Assembly: GCF_041228405.1 (NCBI RefSeq)
Contig: NZ_CP133888.1
Location: 310,001 to 374,000, forward strand
Length of the DNA: 64,000 nt
Source: Salinilacustrithrix flava
GTDB lineage: Bacteria; Actinomycetota; Acidimicrobiia; Acidimicrobiales; Salinilacustritrichaceae
Direction: 5' to 3'
Made by a program: the position numbers and the translations under genes. Numbering within the stretch: the first letter of the stretch is position 1; each line of letters opens with the position of its first letter. Under the pieces are notes generated by a model. That model saw nothing but the letters and a program-made list of their open reading frames with translations, had not been told where the DNA came from and searched no databases. This document shows, in pieces, positions 1 to 8,327 of the stretch.

Positions 1-2
1 TG

Positions 3-1712
3 CCCATCGACGTGGCTGCCGCCCTGCCCGCCGGGGCGGACCTGCTGTCCCGCTTCTCCCTCGCCGGCGTCGGCGGCACGGGCGAGCACGGCTCCAACAA
101 CCTGGTCATCGGGCCGGTGCTGACCGCGACCGGGCGGCCGATCCTGGCCGGCGACCCGCACCGGGCGATCGACCTGCCCAACGTGTACTGGCAGAACCAC
201 CTGACCAGCACCGACCCCGCCGATCCCCTCGACGTCATCGGCCTGTCGTTCCCCGGCGTGCCCGGCTTCCCCCACTTCGGCCACAACCCGGACGTGGCCT
301 GGTGCATCACCCACGGCATGGCCGACGACCAGGACCTGTCCGTCGTCGACCTGCGCCGCGGCCCCGGCGGGGTGGAGCACCGGCGCGACGGCGCCTGGCG
401 CACCGCCGAGGTCCGCGTCGAGCACGTGGCCGTCGCCGGCGGGGACCCGGTCGAGGTCGAGTGCATCGACACGCCGGCCGGTCCGGTGGTCGCGTCCCAC
501 GAGCAGGGCGGCAGGTGGAGCGGCATCGCAGTGCGCTGGACCGCGACCTCGGAGGTCGACACGACCGCCGGCGCGCTGCTCCCCATGCTCCGGGCCCGTT
601 CGGTCGACGACCTCGACCGAGCCTTCGACCCTTGGGTGGTGCCGGTCAACAACGTGCTGATGGCCGATGCCTCCGGGACCATCGGCTACCGGATGCGGGG
701 CCGCCTCGCCGTGCGGCCTGCGTCGCACGGCTGGACGGTGGTCGACGGCGCCGACCCGGCCACGGGCTGGCAGGGGTACGTGCCCGACGAGGACCTCCCC
801 CGCTGGCGGGATCCCGACCGGGGGTTCCTGGTCAGCTCCAACAACCGCATCTCGGCCCAGGGCCCCTACGTCTCCCACGACTGGGCCCACCCGACGAGGG
901 CGCGACGCATCACCGAGCTGCTCGGCGGTCGTGACGGGTGGCGGGTCGACGAGGTCGGCGCGCTGCTCGGCGACACCCACTCGGGCATCGCTGCGCTCCT
1001 GGCCGAGCGTCTCCGCTCCCTGTCGCCCGCCCACCCGATGGAGGTGCGTGCCGTCGCCCTCCTCGACGGCTGGGACCACCACATGGACGCCGACTCGGCC
1101 GCGGCCGCGCTGTGCGGCACCGTGCGTGGCGAGCTCCTCGGCCTGCTCGTCCACGAGCTCGGCCTCGCCGAGGACCGCCTCCCGGGCGTCGCCGGCCCGT
1201 CGCTGCACCAGACCATGCGCTTCGCCAACGCCCGGCTGGCCTGGTGGATCGACGACCCGGAGCTGGTCAGCGACCGCACGCTCACCGCCGCGCTCCGCCT
1301 CGCCGTCCGCAACCTGGAGCTGGCCCAGGGCCCCGACCCGTCCCGGTGGCGCTGGGGTGCCGCCCACCTCACCCGCTGGGCCCACCCCCTGCTGGCCCTG
1401 CGCCCCGACCTGGCCGACCACGTCGTCCTGCCCCCCACGGTGGAGCTCGGTGGCGACAACGAGTGCGTCTGGGCCACATCGACCGCACCCCCGTCGACGG
1501 ACGCGTCCAACGGGCAGGTGGCCCGGTACGTGTTCGATGTCGGGGACTGGGACCGCTCGCGCTGGGTCGTGCCCCACGGCGTCTCCGGCGACAGCCGCTC
1601 CCCCCACCACCTCGATCAGCTCGACGACTGGGCCGGCATGCGCCTCCGGCCCATGCGCTGGTCCGCCGACGTCGTCGACGCCGCCACCGGGTCCGTCACC
1701 GAGCTCCGCTGA
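3..1712 (+). CDS. Penicillin acylase family protein (5' end outside window)
   Basis: This is an N-terminal-nucleophile amidohydrolase of the penicillin/acyl-homoserine-lactone acylase family, normally exported and self-cleaved into two chains. The reading frame is already open at base 3, so the signal peptide and alpha chain lie upstream of the window. The visible part holds the start of the beta chain. The motif HGSNN puts the probable catalytic, autocleavage serine at codon 93-95. It is followed by the family block RPILAGDPHRAIDLPNVYWQ and, later, by NNVLMADASGTIGYRMRGRL and SSNNR. The natural substrate cannot be told from the sequence. A start at the GTG at base 12 is formally possible but would remove the alpha chain. 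The gene converges with the lipoprotein gene downstream. Confidence 0.85.
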   Translation, partial: PIDVAAALPAGADLLSRFSLAGVGGTGEHGSNNLVIGPVLTATGRPILAGDPHRAIDLPNVYWQNHLTSTDPADPLDVIGLSFPGVPGFPHFGHNPDVAWCITHGMADDQDLSVVDLRRGPGGVEHRRDGAWRTAEVRVEHVAVAGGDPVEVECIDTPAGPVVASHEQGGRWSGIAVRWTATSEVDTTAGALLPMLRARSVDDLDRAFDPWVVPVNNVLMADASGTIGYRMRGRLAVRPASHGWTVVDGADPATGWQGYVPDEDLPRWRDPDRGFLVSSNNRISAQGPYVSHDWAHPTRARRITELLGGRDGWRVDEVGALLGDTHSGIAALLAERLRSLSPAHPMEVRAVALLDGWDHHMDADSAAAALCGTVRGELLGLLVHELGLAEDRLPGVAGPSLHQTMRFANARLAWWIDDPELVSDRTLTAALRLAVRNLELAQGPDPSRWRWGAAHLTRWAHPLLALRPDLADHVVLPPTVELGGDNECVWATSTAPPSTDASNGQVARYVFDVGDWDRSRWVVPHGVSGDSRSPHHLDQLDDWAGMRLRPMRWSADVVDAATGSVTELR

Positions 1713-1723
1713 GGCCATCCCCC

Positions 1724-1745
1724 GAACTGGCAGTCGTGGTGTCAC
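1724..1745 (+). repeat. 22-bp intergenic motif, copy 1
   Basis: The sequence GAACTGGCAGTCGTGGTGTC followed by AC lies between the convergent acylase and lipoprotein genes. It matches three other intergenic sites in the window (38798-38819, 58805-58826 and 63273-63294, all in opposite orientation) at 12 of 22 positions in all four copies. Confidence 0.5.
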
Positions 1746-1766
1746 GGGCGGCGGCGCCGCTGACGG

Positions 1767-2690
1767 TCAACCGGGGATCAAGCCGTGGTTCGAGTTCTCG
1801 ATGGTGATGTCCCCGATCACGACCCGCTCCCCGTCCGGCCGCTCGGCGACGAGGCCGGCGGCGGTCAGCGTCGCCGGGCCCCACGCACCGTCGGGGGGCA
1901 GGACGACCTCGATCGACCCCTCCACCACCGGCCACTCCTCCAGTACCTCCGGGGTCGGTTCCCCCGGCTCGAGCACGTCGTCGCACCAGTTGGCGAACAG
2001 GTCCTGGCCGAGGCGCACGGTGCCGGTCCAGCTGCCACCGGGCAGCACGTGCGCGCCGGCGGTGGGAGGCTCGTCGCCCGAGGGCCGGAAGACCAGCGCG
2101 ACCTGCTGATCCCGGGCCCCGACCTGGAACCCGCGCCCGCAGGGGTGGTCCACCGCGAGGGCGTCCGGGTCGAAGTCGGGTGACGCCGGCACCTCGCCGT
2201 CGACCATCGGCTCGATCTCCACCTGCAGGCCCTGCTCCTCGTCGGCCATGTCGAGCCGGTAGTCCGCCCACCAGCGGGTGACAGCACCGGTCGCCTCGTC
2301 GTAGGCCACCTCGAGGGTGGCCGGATCCTCGTCGATCGCGGCCTGGACCTCGTCGAAGATGTCGGGGACCGTCTTCGGACCGGGGTCGTGGAGGGCGTCG
2401 GAGTCCGGCGCCGGCTCGTGGGCGACGACCTCACCGCCGACGACGGTGTCAACGAAGGCGGTGCGGGGGCAGAAGCACTGGATCGCCCAGGTCAGCCGGT
2501 AGTCCTCGATGCCGGCGGCCTCCCACCGGCGCCGGGCCTCGTCGAGGCGGGCCTGCTCCGGGTCCGTCGTCGCGTCGACCGTCGTGGTGGTCGAGGTCTC
2601 GCCGCCACCGGCCGCGACCGGTGCGTCGTCGTCCCCGCACCCGGCCAGGACGAGGAGGGACAGGGCCATGGACGCGACGAGGGCTCGCAT
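1767..2690 (-). CDS. DUF6174-type lipoprotein
   Basis: This is a probable cell-surface lipoprotein of 307 residues. It starts with a short hydrophobic signal ending in the lipobox LVLAGC, followed by an acidic and Thr-rich linker. The rest resembles DUF6174: a region with EDYRLTWAIQCFCPRTAF, a repeated V-x-V-x-G-G-E-V strand and a W-W-A-D-Y segment. A C-terminal half of about 130 residues forms a second beta-rich domain with two further cysteines. I chose the start at 2690 because it places the signal peptide at the N terminus. An upstream in-frame ATG at 2753 would add 21 charged residues before it. The function is unknown. Confidence 0.7.
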   Translation of the reverse strand: MRALVASMALSLLVLAGCGDDDAPVAAGGGETSTTTTVDATTDPEQARLDEARRRWEAAGIEDYRLTWAIQCFCPRTAFVDTVVGGEVVAHEPAPDSDALHDPGPKTVPDIFDEVQAAIDEDPATLEVAYDEATGAVTRWWADYRLDMADEEQGLQVEIEPMVDGEVPASPDFDPDALAVDHPCGRGFQVGARDQQVALVFRPSGDEPPTAGAHVLPGGSWTGTVRLGQDLFANWCDDVLEPGEPTPEVLEEWPVVEGSIEVVLPPDGAWGPATLTAAGLVAERPDGERVVIGDITIENSNHGLIPG

Positions 2691-2796
2691 GTCTGGTGCG
2701 ACGATGCGAGCCCTCAGCCTGGTTCCCGACGATCCGGATGTTCGTTCCACCACCGCCGCCAGCTCCCGGGGAACTGGCAGCGACCACGGAACAGGG

Positions 2797-4194
2797 TCAG
2801 CCGACCGAGCCCTCCATCTGGAGCTCGATGAGGCGGGACCACTCGACCGCGTACTCCATGGGGAGCGTGCGGGTGACGGGCTCGATGAAGCCGTTGACGA
2901 TCATGCCCATGGCCTGCTCCTCGGTGAGGCCGCGGCTGCGCAGGTAGAAGAGCTGCTCGTCGGCGACCTTGGAGACGGTGGCCTCGTGGCCGATGTTGGC
3001 GTCGCGGGCACCGACCTCCATGTAGGGGTAGGTGTCGCTGATCGAGTGCTCGTCGAGGATGAGCGCGTCGCACTGCACGTGGCTCTTGCAGCCGTACGCG
3101 TCGTCCTCGACCCGGACCAGGCCGCGGTAGCTGGTGCGGCCCCCGTCCTTGGAGATCGACTTCGACACGATCTTCGACGTGGTCTCCGGCGCGGCGTGCA
3201 CCATCTTGGAGCCCGTGTCCTGGTGCTGGCCCTCGCCGGCGTAGGCGACGGAGAGCACCTCGCCCGAGGCCTTGGGGCCCACGAGCCAGACGGCCGGGTA
3301 CTTCATGGTCAGGCGCGAGCCGATGTTGCCGTCGATCCACTCCATGTGGCCCTCGGCCTCGACCTTGGCCCGCTTGGTGACCAGGTTGAACACGTTGTTC
3401 GACCAGTTCTGGATGGTCGTGTACGTGACGCGGGCGCTGGGCTTGACCACGATCTCCACGACCGCCGAGTGCAGCGAGTCGGTGGTGTACGTGGGGGCCG
3501 AGCAGCCCTCGATGTAGTGGACCTTGGAGCCCTCGTCGGCGATGATCAGCGTCCGCTCGAACTGGCCCATGTTCTCCGCGTTGATGCGGAAGTAGGCCTG
3601 CAGCGGCATCTCGACCTCGACGCCCGGCGGGACGTAGATGAAGGAGCCACCCGACCACACCGCTGTGTTGAGGGCGGAGAACTTGTTGTCGTTCGGCGGG
3701 ATGACCGTGCCGAAGTACTTCTTGACCAGCTGCGGGTACTCGCGCAGCGCCGTGTCCATGTCGGTGAACAGGACGCCCTGGCGCTCCAGGTCCTCCCGGT
3801 TCTTGTGGTACACGACCTCGGACTCGTACTGGGCGGTGACCCCGGCGAGGTACTTGCGCTCGGCCTCGGGGATGCCCAGCTTCTCGTAGGTGTCCTTCAC
3901 CGAGTCGGGCAGCTCGTCCCAGGCGTCGACCTGATGGTCGGTGGGCTTGATGTAATAGAAGATGTCGTCGAAGTAGATCTCCGACATGTCCCCGCCCCAG
4001 TTGGGCATGGGCCGCTTCAGGAAGTGCTTGTAGGCCTTCATCCGCATGTCGATCATCCACTGCGGCTCGCCCTTCATCCACGTCATCTCGCGGATGATGG
4101 ACTCGTTCAGGCCACGCTTCGGCTTGAAGACGTAGTCCTCTTCGTCGGACCAGCCGAGCTTGTACTTGCCGAGGTCGAGATCGGTGACAGCCAC
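2797..4194 (-). CDS. sufB: Fe-S cluster assembly protein SufB
   Basis: This 465-residue protein is the SufB scaffold subunit of the SUF (SufBCD) iron-sulfur cluster assembly complex, acting in the cytoplasm with the ATPase SufC and with SufD. Recognisable blocks are the N-terminal GLNESIIREMTWMKGEPQWM, the region SALNTAVWSGGSFIYVPPGV, and the C-terminal beta-helix with GCKSHVQCDALILDEHS and HEATVSKV. Length and end-to-end similarity are normal for the family. The next gene on the same strand is a lipoprotein, and the upstream gene is an esterase. The usual sufD, sufC, sufS and sufU genes are therefore not in this operon and must be elsewhere. A palindrome overlaps its likely promoter. Confidence 0.95.
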   Translation of the reverse strand: MAVTDLDLGKYKLGWSDEEDYVFKPKRGLNESIIREMTWMKGEPQWMIDMRMKAYKHFLKRPMPNWGGDMSEIYFDDIFYYIKPTDHQVDAWDELPDSVKDTYEKLGIPEAERKYLAGVTAQYESEVVYHKNREDLERQGVLFTDMDTALREYPQLVKKYFGTVIPPNDNKFSALNTAVWSGGSFIYVPPGVEVEMPLQAYFRINAENMGQFERTLIIADEGSKVHYIEGCSAPTYTTDSLHSAVVEIVVKPSARVTYTTIQNWSNNVFNLVTKRAKVEAEGHMEWIDGNIGSRLTMKYPAVWLVGPKASGEVLSVAYAGEGQHQDTGSKMVHAAPETTSKIVSKSISKDGGRTSYRGLVRVEDDAYGCKSHVQCDALILDEHSISDTYPYMEVGARDANIGHEATVSKVADEQLFYLRSRGLTEEQAMGMIVNGFIEPVTRTLPMEYAVEWSRLIELQMEGSVG

Positions 4195-4250
4195 AGGGGC
4201 CTCCGGGTGTCGTGGGTGGACCCTGCCCCACGGGCAGGAATTTCTCCTAT

Positions 4251-4275
4251 GGCCATACTAGTAATTCGTACGGCC
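4251..4275 (-). promoter_or_regulatory. Operator-like palindrome upstream of sufB
   Basis: GGCCATAC at 4251-4258 and GTACGGCC at 4268-4275 form an 8-bp inverted repeat with one mismatch around an AT-rich 9-bp centre, unusual in this GC-rich DNA. On the sufB strand the element contains TAGTAT, a plausible -10 hexamer. A bound repressor (Rrf2- or SufR-like, inferred) would therefore block transcription. A perfect 7-bp hairpin (4222-4228 with 4232-4238) lies in the leader between this site and the start codon. Confidence 0.45.
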
Positions 4276-4289
4276 GTGTCCCACGTCGC

Positions 4290-5219
4290 TCAGCTGCCGA
4301 TCAGCACGTCCCGCAGCCAGGCGACGTGGCGATCGAGCGCAGCGTCGGCGATCGCCTCCTCCCCCACGATGTTGAGGTAGCCGTGGAGCACGCCCTGGAC
4401 GTGGTGGTGCTCGACCGCGGCGCCGGCCGCATCGGCGAGGCCGACGAAGTGCCGGGCCTGGGGACAGAGGCTGTCGCACTCCGCGGTGGTCACGAGCGTG
4501 GGCGGCAGCACCGACAGGTCGCCTCGGGCGGGGATGATGCGTGGATCGGCCCCGGCCGGGTCGTCGCCCAGGTAGCCCTCGAACAGCTTCGTGGTCCCCA
4601 GGTGGTCGAGCCAGAGCACAGGCGGGCAGTCGGGGTGGCGGCCGTCGTAGGGACCGCCATCGGGGTCGGTGACCGGGTACGCCAGCCACAGGGCGGCCGG
4701 CGCCTCGGCCTCGCCGGCGAGGGCGAGTGCGGCGGTCGCGGCCAGGTGCCCGCCGGCCGATGCCCCGCCGAGCGCGACCCGGCGGGGATCGATCCCGTGC
4801 TCGGCGCCGTGGTCGACCACCCATCGCTGGACCGCGAGCACGTCCTCGAGCGCGGCGGGGTGCTGGTGCGCCGGCGCCAGTCGGTAGTCCACCGACACCA
4901 CCACGCCCGGGAGGGCGGCCGCGACCCGCTGGGCGACCGAGTCCGCCTCGGGCATGTCGAGGTCCCCGAACTGCCAGCCGCCCCCGTGGGCCCAGACCAG
5001 CGTCGGCGCGAGCGCGTCGGCGGCCAGCTCGGTCGACCGGTACCACCGGACGGGGATGTCGCCGCCCGGCCCGGGGATCGAGCCGTCCTCGCGGGCCACG
5101 CCCTCGACGACCACCGGCCCCGCCGGCGGGACCCCCTCCACCTCGCCCGACAGCAGCTGCAGCACGTGGGCATCCCACAGGTGGGCGACCCTCGCCGAGA
5201 TCGCTGGATCGAGTGCCAT
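4290..5219 (-). CDS. Alpha/beta hydrolase, HSL-type esterase
   Basis: This 309-residue carboxylic-ester hydrolase belongs to the hormone-sensitive-lipase-like (family IV) group. It shows the oxyanion-hole motif HGGGW after LVWA. The nucleophile elbow is GGASAGGH, with the catalytic Ser in GASAG. The DPRRVALG strand precedes it, TTAECDSLCPQA supplies the acid residue, and HGYLN the catalytic histidine. No signal peptide is visible, so it is probably cytoplasmic. An in-frame ATG six codons upstream would also fit. The substrate is unknown. The gene lies between the sufB regulatory palindrome and the first 48-bp repeat unit. Confidence 0.85.
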   Translation of the reverse strand: MALDPAISARVAHLWDAHVLQLLSGEVEGVPPAGPVVVEGVAREDGSIPGPGGDIPVRWYRSTELAADALAPTLVWAHGGGWQFGDLDMPEADSVAQRVAAALPGVVVSVDYRLAPAHQHPAALEDVLAVQRWVVDHGAEHGIDPRRVALGGASAGGHLAATAALALAGEAEAPAALWLAYPVTDPDGGPYDGRHPDCPPVLWLDHLGTTKLFEGYLGDDPAGADPRIIPARGDLSVLPPTLVTTAECDSLCPQARHFVGLADAAGAAVEHHHVQGVLHGYLNIVGEEAIADAALDRHVAWLRDVLIGS

Positions 5220-5248
5220 CGCCCAACACCCTGCCATCCGGGGTTCCC

Positions 5249-5296
5249 TTCGCTGGTCCGGATGCGACCACATCAGGTCCGATCCGGACCATCGAA
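5249..5296. repeat. 48-bp palindromic element, unit A
   Basis: Two 21-bp arms (5249-5269 and 5276-5296) surround a 6-bp loop. The left arm begins TTCGCTGGTCCGGAT and the right arm ends GATCCGGACCATCGAA. The arms are complementary at all but three positions. Unit B follows after exactly 13 bp. Confidence 0.75.
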
Positions 5297-5309
5297 GCGG
5301 CACTGCACG

Positions 5310-5357
5310 TCCACTGGTCACGGATCGACCACGTCCGGTCGTTTCCGGACCAGGGAA
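5310..5357. repeat. 48-bp palindromic element, unit B
   Basis: It has the same 21-6-21 architecture as unit A, with more diverged arms (CTGGTCACGGATCGACC against GGTCGTTTCCGGACCAG). The stop codon and last codons of the DUF559 gene lie inside this unit. Unit A to unit B is a 61-bp period. Confidence 0.6.
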
Positions 5358-6343
5358 CCATCGGGGCGGTAGGCGTACGGAGCCGGCGTCGGGCGGTGGA
5401 CCGTGGGCCGCTCGTCGGGGTGGTCGAGGATCCACCGCAGCGACGACCGGACCGTCGGTACGTCGTGCCAGATGTCGAACTCCCAGTAGACGACGACGCT
5501 GTAGCCAGCCACGAGGAGCCGGTCGATGCGCTCCTCGTCTCGCTCGATGTCCGACGGCATCGTGTGGAACGCCTCGCTGTGGACCTCGACGACGAGCGGT
5601 CGTGAGACGTGGACCGCATCGAACCGGCCGATCGGCTCCTCGTCGCCGACCACGACCTGTCGACGGAACTGGGTCGCCATCGCCCCGATGACCTCCTCCC
5701 ACCGCGCTTCGAGGTTGCTGTCCGTGGGCCGGTAGTCCACCGGGCGCTTCTCGAGCAGCCGACGCAGGACCACGATGCCGGCGTTGCCCTTGCCGGCCCG
5801 CTCCTCCGCCAAGCGGTGGATGCGGGAGGGCGACAGCAGTCTCGCCCGCCAGGCGTGGTCGATGGTCCGCTCCAGTCGCAGCGCGCCCACGTCGTGGCCG
5901 TAGCGGGACGTGAACTCCCGGGCCAGCCAGAGGATCAGGCGCTCGGGCCGGGCGATCGGGATGCCGCGGTGGACGGTCCGGTCGAGATCGGGATGCAACG
6001 TCGTGGTCTGGTGGAGGCGTCCCAGGAACTCCCGGCCGGCGTTGCAGGGTCGCCGAGCGACGTCGACCGGGAAGGAGCGGAACCGACCGAAGCCCCACCA
6101 CTGGGTCGCGGCGTAGCCCCAGAGGACCGCATCGGGTCCGGCGTCGAGCACGGGAGCGAGGAGCTGCTGCCCGAGCTGAGGCGGGGCAGCACGATGGCGC
6201 AGCACCCGTGGGCCGAGGGGTTCGAGGTACGGGTCCCGCCGGCATCGGCGGCGCTCCGCCGGGGTGCAGTCAGCGCGCAGCTGGTGGGTGGCGACGAGCG
6301 AGTACTGGCGCTCGAGCAGGTGGACGACGCTTCCCGGGAGCAT
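5318..6343 (-). CDS. AbiEi-like / DUF559 endonuclease-domain protein
   Basis: This 341-residue protein has the two-part layout often named type IV TA AbiEi-family antitoxin domain protein with DUF559. The N-terminal 130 residues form the AbiEi-like winged-helix/antitoxin-type region, with GYAATQWWGFGRF and TTTLHP. The C-terminal 110 residues are a Vsr-like DUF559 nuclease fold: GRFDAVHVSRPLVVEVHSEA, then DEERIDRLLVAGYSVVVYWE. An Asp, the paired Val-Glu-Val and Glu residues could form a nuclease site. No partner toxin is adjacent, so toxin-antitoxin function is doubtful. The gene is bracketed by tandem 48-bp palindrome pairs, and its 3' end runs into unit B. Confidence 0.7.
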   Translation of the reverse strand: MLPGSVVHLLERQYSLVATHQLRADCTPAERRRCRRDPYLEPLGPRVLRHRAAPPQLGQQLLAPVLDAGPDAVLWGYAATQWWGFGRFRSFPVDVARRPCNAGREFLGRLHQTTTLHPDLDRTVHRGIPIARPERLILWLAREFTSRYGHDVGALRLERTIDHAWRARLLSPSRIHRLAEERAGKGNAGIVVLRRLLEKRPVDYRPTDSNLEARWEEVIGAMATQFRRQVVVGDEEPIGRFDAVHVSRPLVVEVHSEAFHTMPSDIERDEERIDRLLVAGYSVVVYWEFDIWHDVPTVRSSLRWILDHPDERPTVHRPTPAPYAYRPDGSLVRKRPDVVDP

Positions 6344-6421
6344 CGGGAGACCTCCGTGGCTTGTGCTCGGGGGAAGCGCCCTCCATCGTACGGACAGCGT
6401 CCGACAGCAAGGCCGAGTCGC

Positions 6422-6469
6422 TCGACTGGTCCGGAATCGACAGCGGATGGTCCGAAAGCGACCAGTGAA
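6422..6469. repeat. 48-bp palindromic element, unit C1
   Basis: The left arm is 6422-6442 (CTGGTCCGGAATCGAC inside), the loop 6443-6448 and the right arm 6449-6469 (GGTCCGAAAGCGACCAG inside). The 21-6-21 layout is retained although arm pairing is weaker than in unit A. Unit C2 starts 61 bp later, the same period as A to B. Confidence 0.6.
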
Positions 6470-6482
6470 CGTCGAACGAGGC

Positions 6483-6530
6483 TCCGTTGGTCTGGAATCG
6501 ACCGTGGGCGGTCCGATCCGGACCAGTGAA
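6483..6530. repeat. 48-bp palindromic element, unit C2
   Basis: The arms are 6483-6503 and 6510-6530 around a 6-bp loop. The right arm GGTCCGATCCGGACCA is identical to that of unit A. The element ends just before the stop codon of the ABC transporter gene at 6537. Confidence 0.7.
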
Positions 6531-6536
6531 CGGGGG

Positions 6537-8327
6537 TCAGACGGGTTGGCCGCCGGCCCAGGCGGCGAACAGCGCGGCGTAGTGGCCCTCCGCGGCGATG
6601 AGCTCGTCGTGGGTGCCGACCTCGGCGAGGGAGCCGGCGGCGACCACGGCCACGCGGTCGGCCCGGGCCGCGGTGGTGAGGCGGTGCGCGATCACGATGG
6701 TGGTGCGGCCCTCGGAGAGGCGCTCCATGGCCTCCTCGACGATGGCCTCGGTGCCGGGGTCGAGGGAGGACGTGGCTTCGTCGAGCACCAGGATCTCGGG
6801 GTCGGCGAGGGCGGCGCGGGCGAGCGAGATCAGCTGCTTCTCGCCGGCGGAGAACCGGCTGCCGCGCTCGCGGACCTCGGTGTGGAGGCCCTCGGGCAGG
6901 ATGGCGAAGCGGTCGAGGATGCCGATGGACTCCATGGCGGCGACGATGTCGTCGTCGGTGGCGTCGGGCCGGGCGAGGCGGACGTTCTCCATGAGCGTGC
7001 CGTTGAAGAGGAACCCCTCCTGGGGCACCACGACCATCGTCCGGCGCAGCGACGACAGGGTGGCGTCGCGCAGGTCCACCCCGCCGATGGACACCGTGCC
7101 ATCGGTCGGGTCGTAGAAGCGCACGATCAGCTTGGCGAGCGTGGACTTGCCTGCGCCGGTCGGGCCGACGAGGGCCACGCGCTCGCCAGGCTCGATGGTC
7201 AGGTCGACGCCCTCCAGGACCTTCGTGTCGGGGTCGGAGGCGTAGTGGAACCCGACGCCGGCGAGGACGATGGCGCCGCGGGAGGGCACGTCCACCGCGC
7301 CGGGCCGTTCGGGGACGTCGACCCCGGTGTCGAGCAGGGCGTACAGCTTCTGGAGGCCGGCGCCGGCGGACTGGACGGTGTTGAACAGCTGGCTGAGCTG
7401 CTGGATCGGCTCGAACAGGTTCGACAGCGTGAGGATGAAGAACGTGACCGTGCCGATGGTGAGCAGGCCCTCGTGCACCCAGAACCCACCGATCCCCACG
7501 GCGAGGGCGGTGGTGCCGAGGCCGGCGATCTCGATGACCGGCAGGTACCAGGCCGAGATCTTCACCGACCGCATGTGGGCGTCGTAGAGCCGGCGGTTGT
7601 GGGCCTCGAAGCGGGTGGTCTGCACGTCCTCCCGGGCGAAGGCCTGCACGACGCGCACGCCGGAGATGCCCTCCTGGAGCTGGGAGAGCGTGGCGCCGAT
7701 GCCGTCGCGAACGTCGAGGTAGGCCTCGTTGGACTCCCGCTGGAACTTGCGGCTGGCGATCACCACGCCGGGGACCGCGACCAGGCACAGGGCGAGCATC
7801 TGGGGGCTGACGACGCCGAGCACCACGATCGACACGACGAGCAGCAGGCCGTTCTGCACGAACATGAGCAGGCCCATCTGCACCAGCTCCGACAGCGAGT
7901 CGATGTCGGAGGTCATGCGGGACACGACGACGCCGGCCTTCTCGCGGTCGTAGAACGGCATCGACAGCCGCTGCAGGTGGTCGAAGACGCGGATGCGCAG
8001 CTCGCGCAGGAAGTCCTCGCCGATGCGGGCGATGGCCAGCACCTGGCGCCGGTAGACGACGTAGGCGATGACCGCCACCACGACGTAGGCGATGACGGCC
8101 CGGTTGACGACGTCGGTGTCCTCGGGCTTGATGCCCTCGTCGATGCCGTACCGCACCAGGAACGGCCCCGCCAGCGTGGAGGCGGTGTAGAGCACGGCGA
8201 ACATCGCGGCGGCGAAGAGGCGCCGCCGGTAGGGACGGAGGAACTGGTAGGTGCGCTTGAGCACGTGGACCGCGGTGTCGCGGTCGAGCTGCTCGTCCTG
8301 GTCGACCCCGCCGCCCATCCACCCCAT
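6537..8327 (-). CDS. ABC exporter half-transporter, permease-ATPase (subunit 2)
   Basis: This 596-residue type IV ABC exporter half has six predicted membrane segments in the first 320 residues and a C-terminal ATPase. Walker A is GPTGAGKST and Walker B is ILVLDEATSSLD with the catalytic Glu present. The H-loop is VIAHRLTT. The signature is the unusual FSAGEKQ instead of LSGGQ. With the upstream gene, whose Walker B has Asp for Glu, this fits a heterodimeric exporter with one degenerate nucleotide site. The start ATG at 8327 overlaps the upstream stop (TGATG), so the two are translationally coupled. The substrate is unknown. Confidence 0.9.
   Translation of the reverse strand: MGWMGGGVDQDEQLDRDTAVHVLKRTYQFLRPYRRRLFAAAMFAVLYTASTLAGPFLVRYGIDEGIKPEDTDVVNRAVIAYVVVAVIAYVVYRRQVLAIARIGEDFLRELRIRVFDHLQRLSMPFYDREKAGVVVSRMTSDIDSLSELVQMGLLMFVQNGLLLVVSIVVLGVVSPQMLALCLVAVPGVVIASRKFQRESNEAYLDVRDGIGATLSQLQEGISGVRVVQAFAREDVQTTRFEAHNRRLYDAHMRSVKISAWYLPVIEIAGLGTTALAVGIGGFWVHEGLLTIGTVTFFILTLSNLFEPIQQLSQLFNTVQSAGAGLQKLYALLDTGVDVPERPGAVDVPSRGAIVLAGVGFHYASDPDTKVLEGVDLTIEPGERVALVGPTGAGKSTLAKLIVRFYDPTDGTVSIGGVDLRDATLSSLRRTMVVVPQEGFLFNGTLMENVRLARPDATDDDIVAAMESIGILDRFAILPEGLHTEVRERGSRFSAGEKQLISLARAALADPEILVLDEATSSLDPGTEAIVEEAMERLSEGRTTIVIAHRLTTAARADRVAVVAAGSLAEVGTHDELIAAEGHYAALFAAWAGGQPV

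Noticed and set aside
2509..4380. Long plus-strand open frame (623 codons) opposite sufB
   Set aside because: It is the GC-rich antisense frame of sufB. Its translation is Val/Gly/Asp/Leu-rich with no family motif, while sufB is unambiguous.
5318..6343. Toxin-antitoxin pair at the AbiEi-like gene
   Set aside because: No partner toxin gene is adjacent. The neighbours are an esterase and an ABC transporter.
5249..6530. CRISPR array from the regularly spaced 48-bp units
   Set aside because: There are only two units per side, the 13-bp spacers are too short, and the units are palindromes with 6-bp loops.
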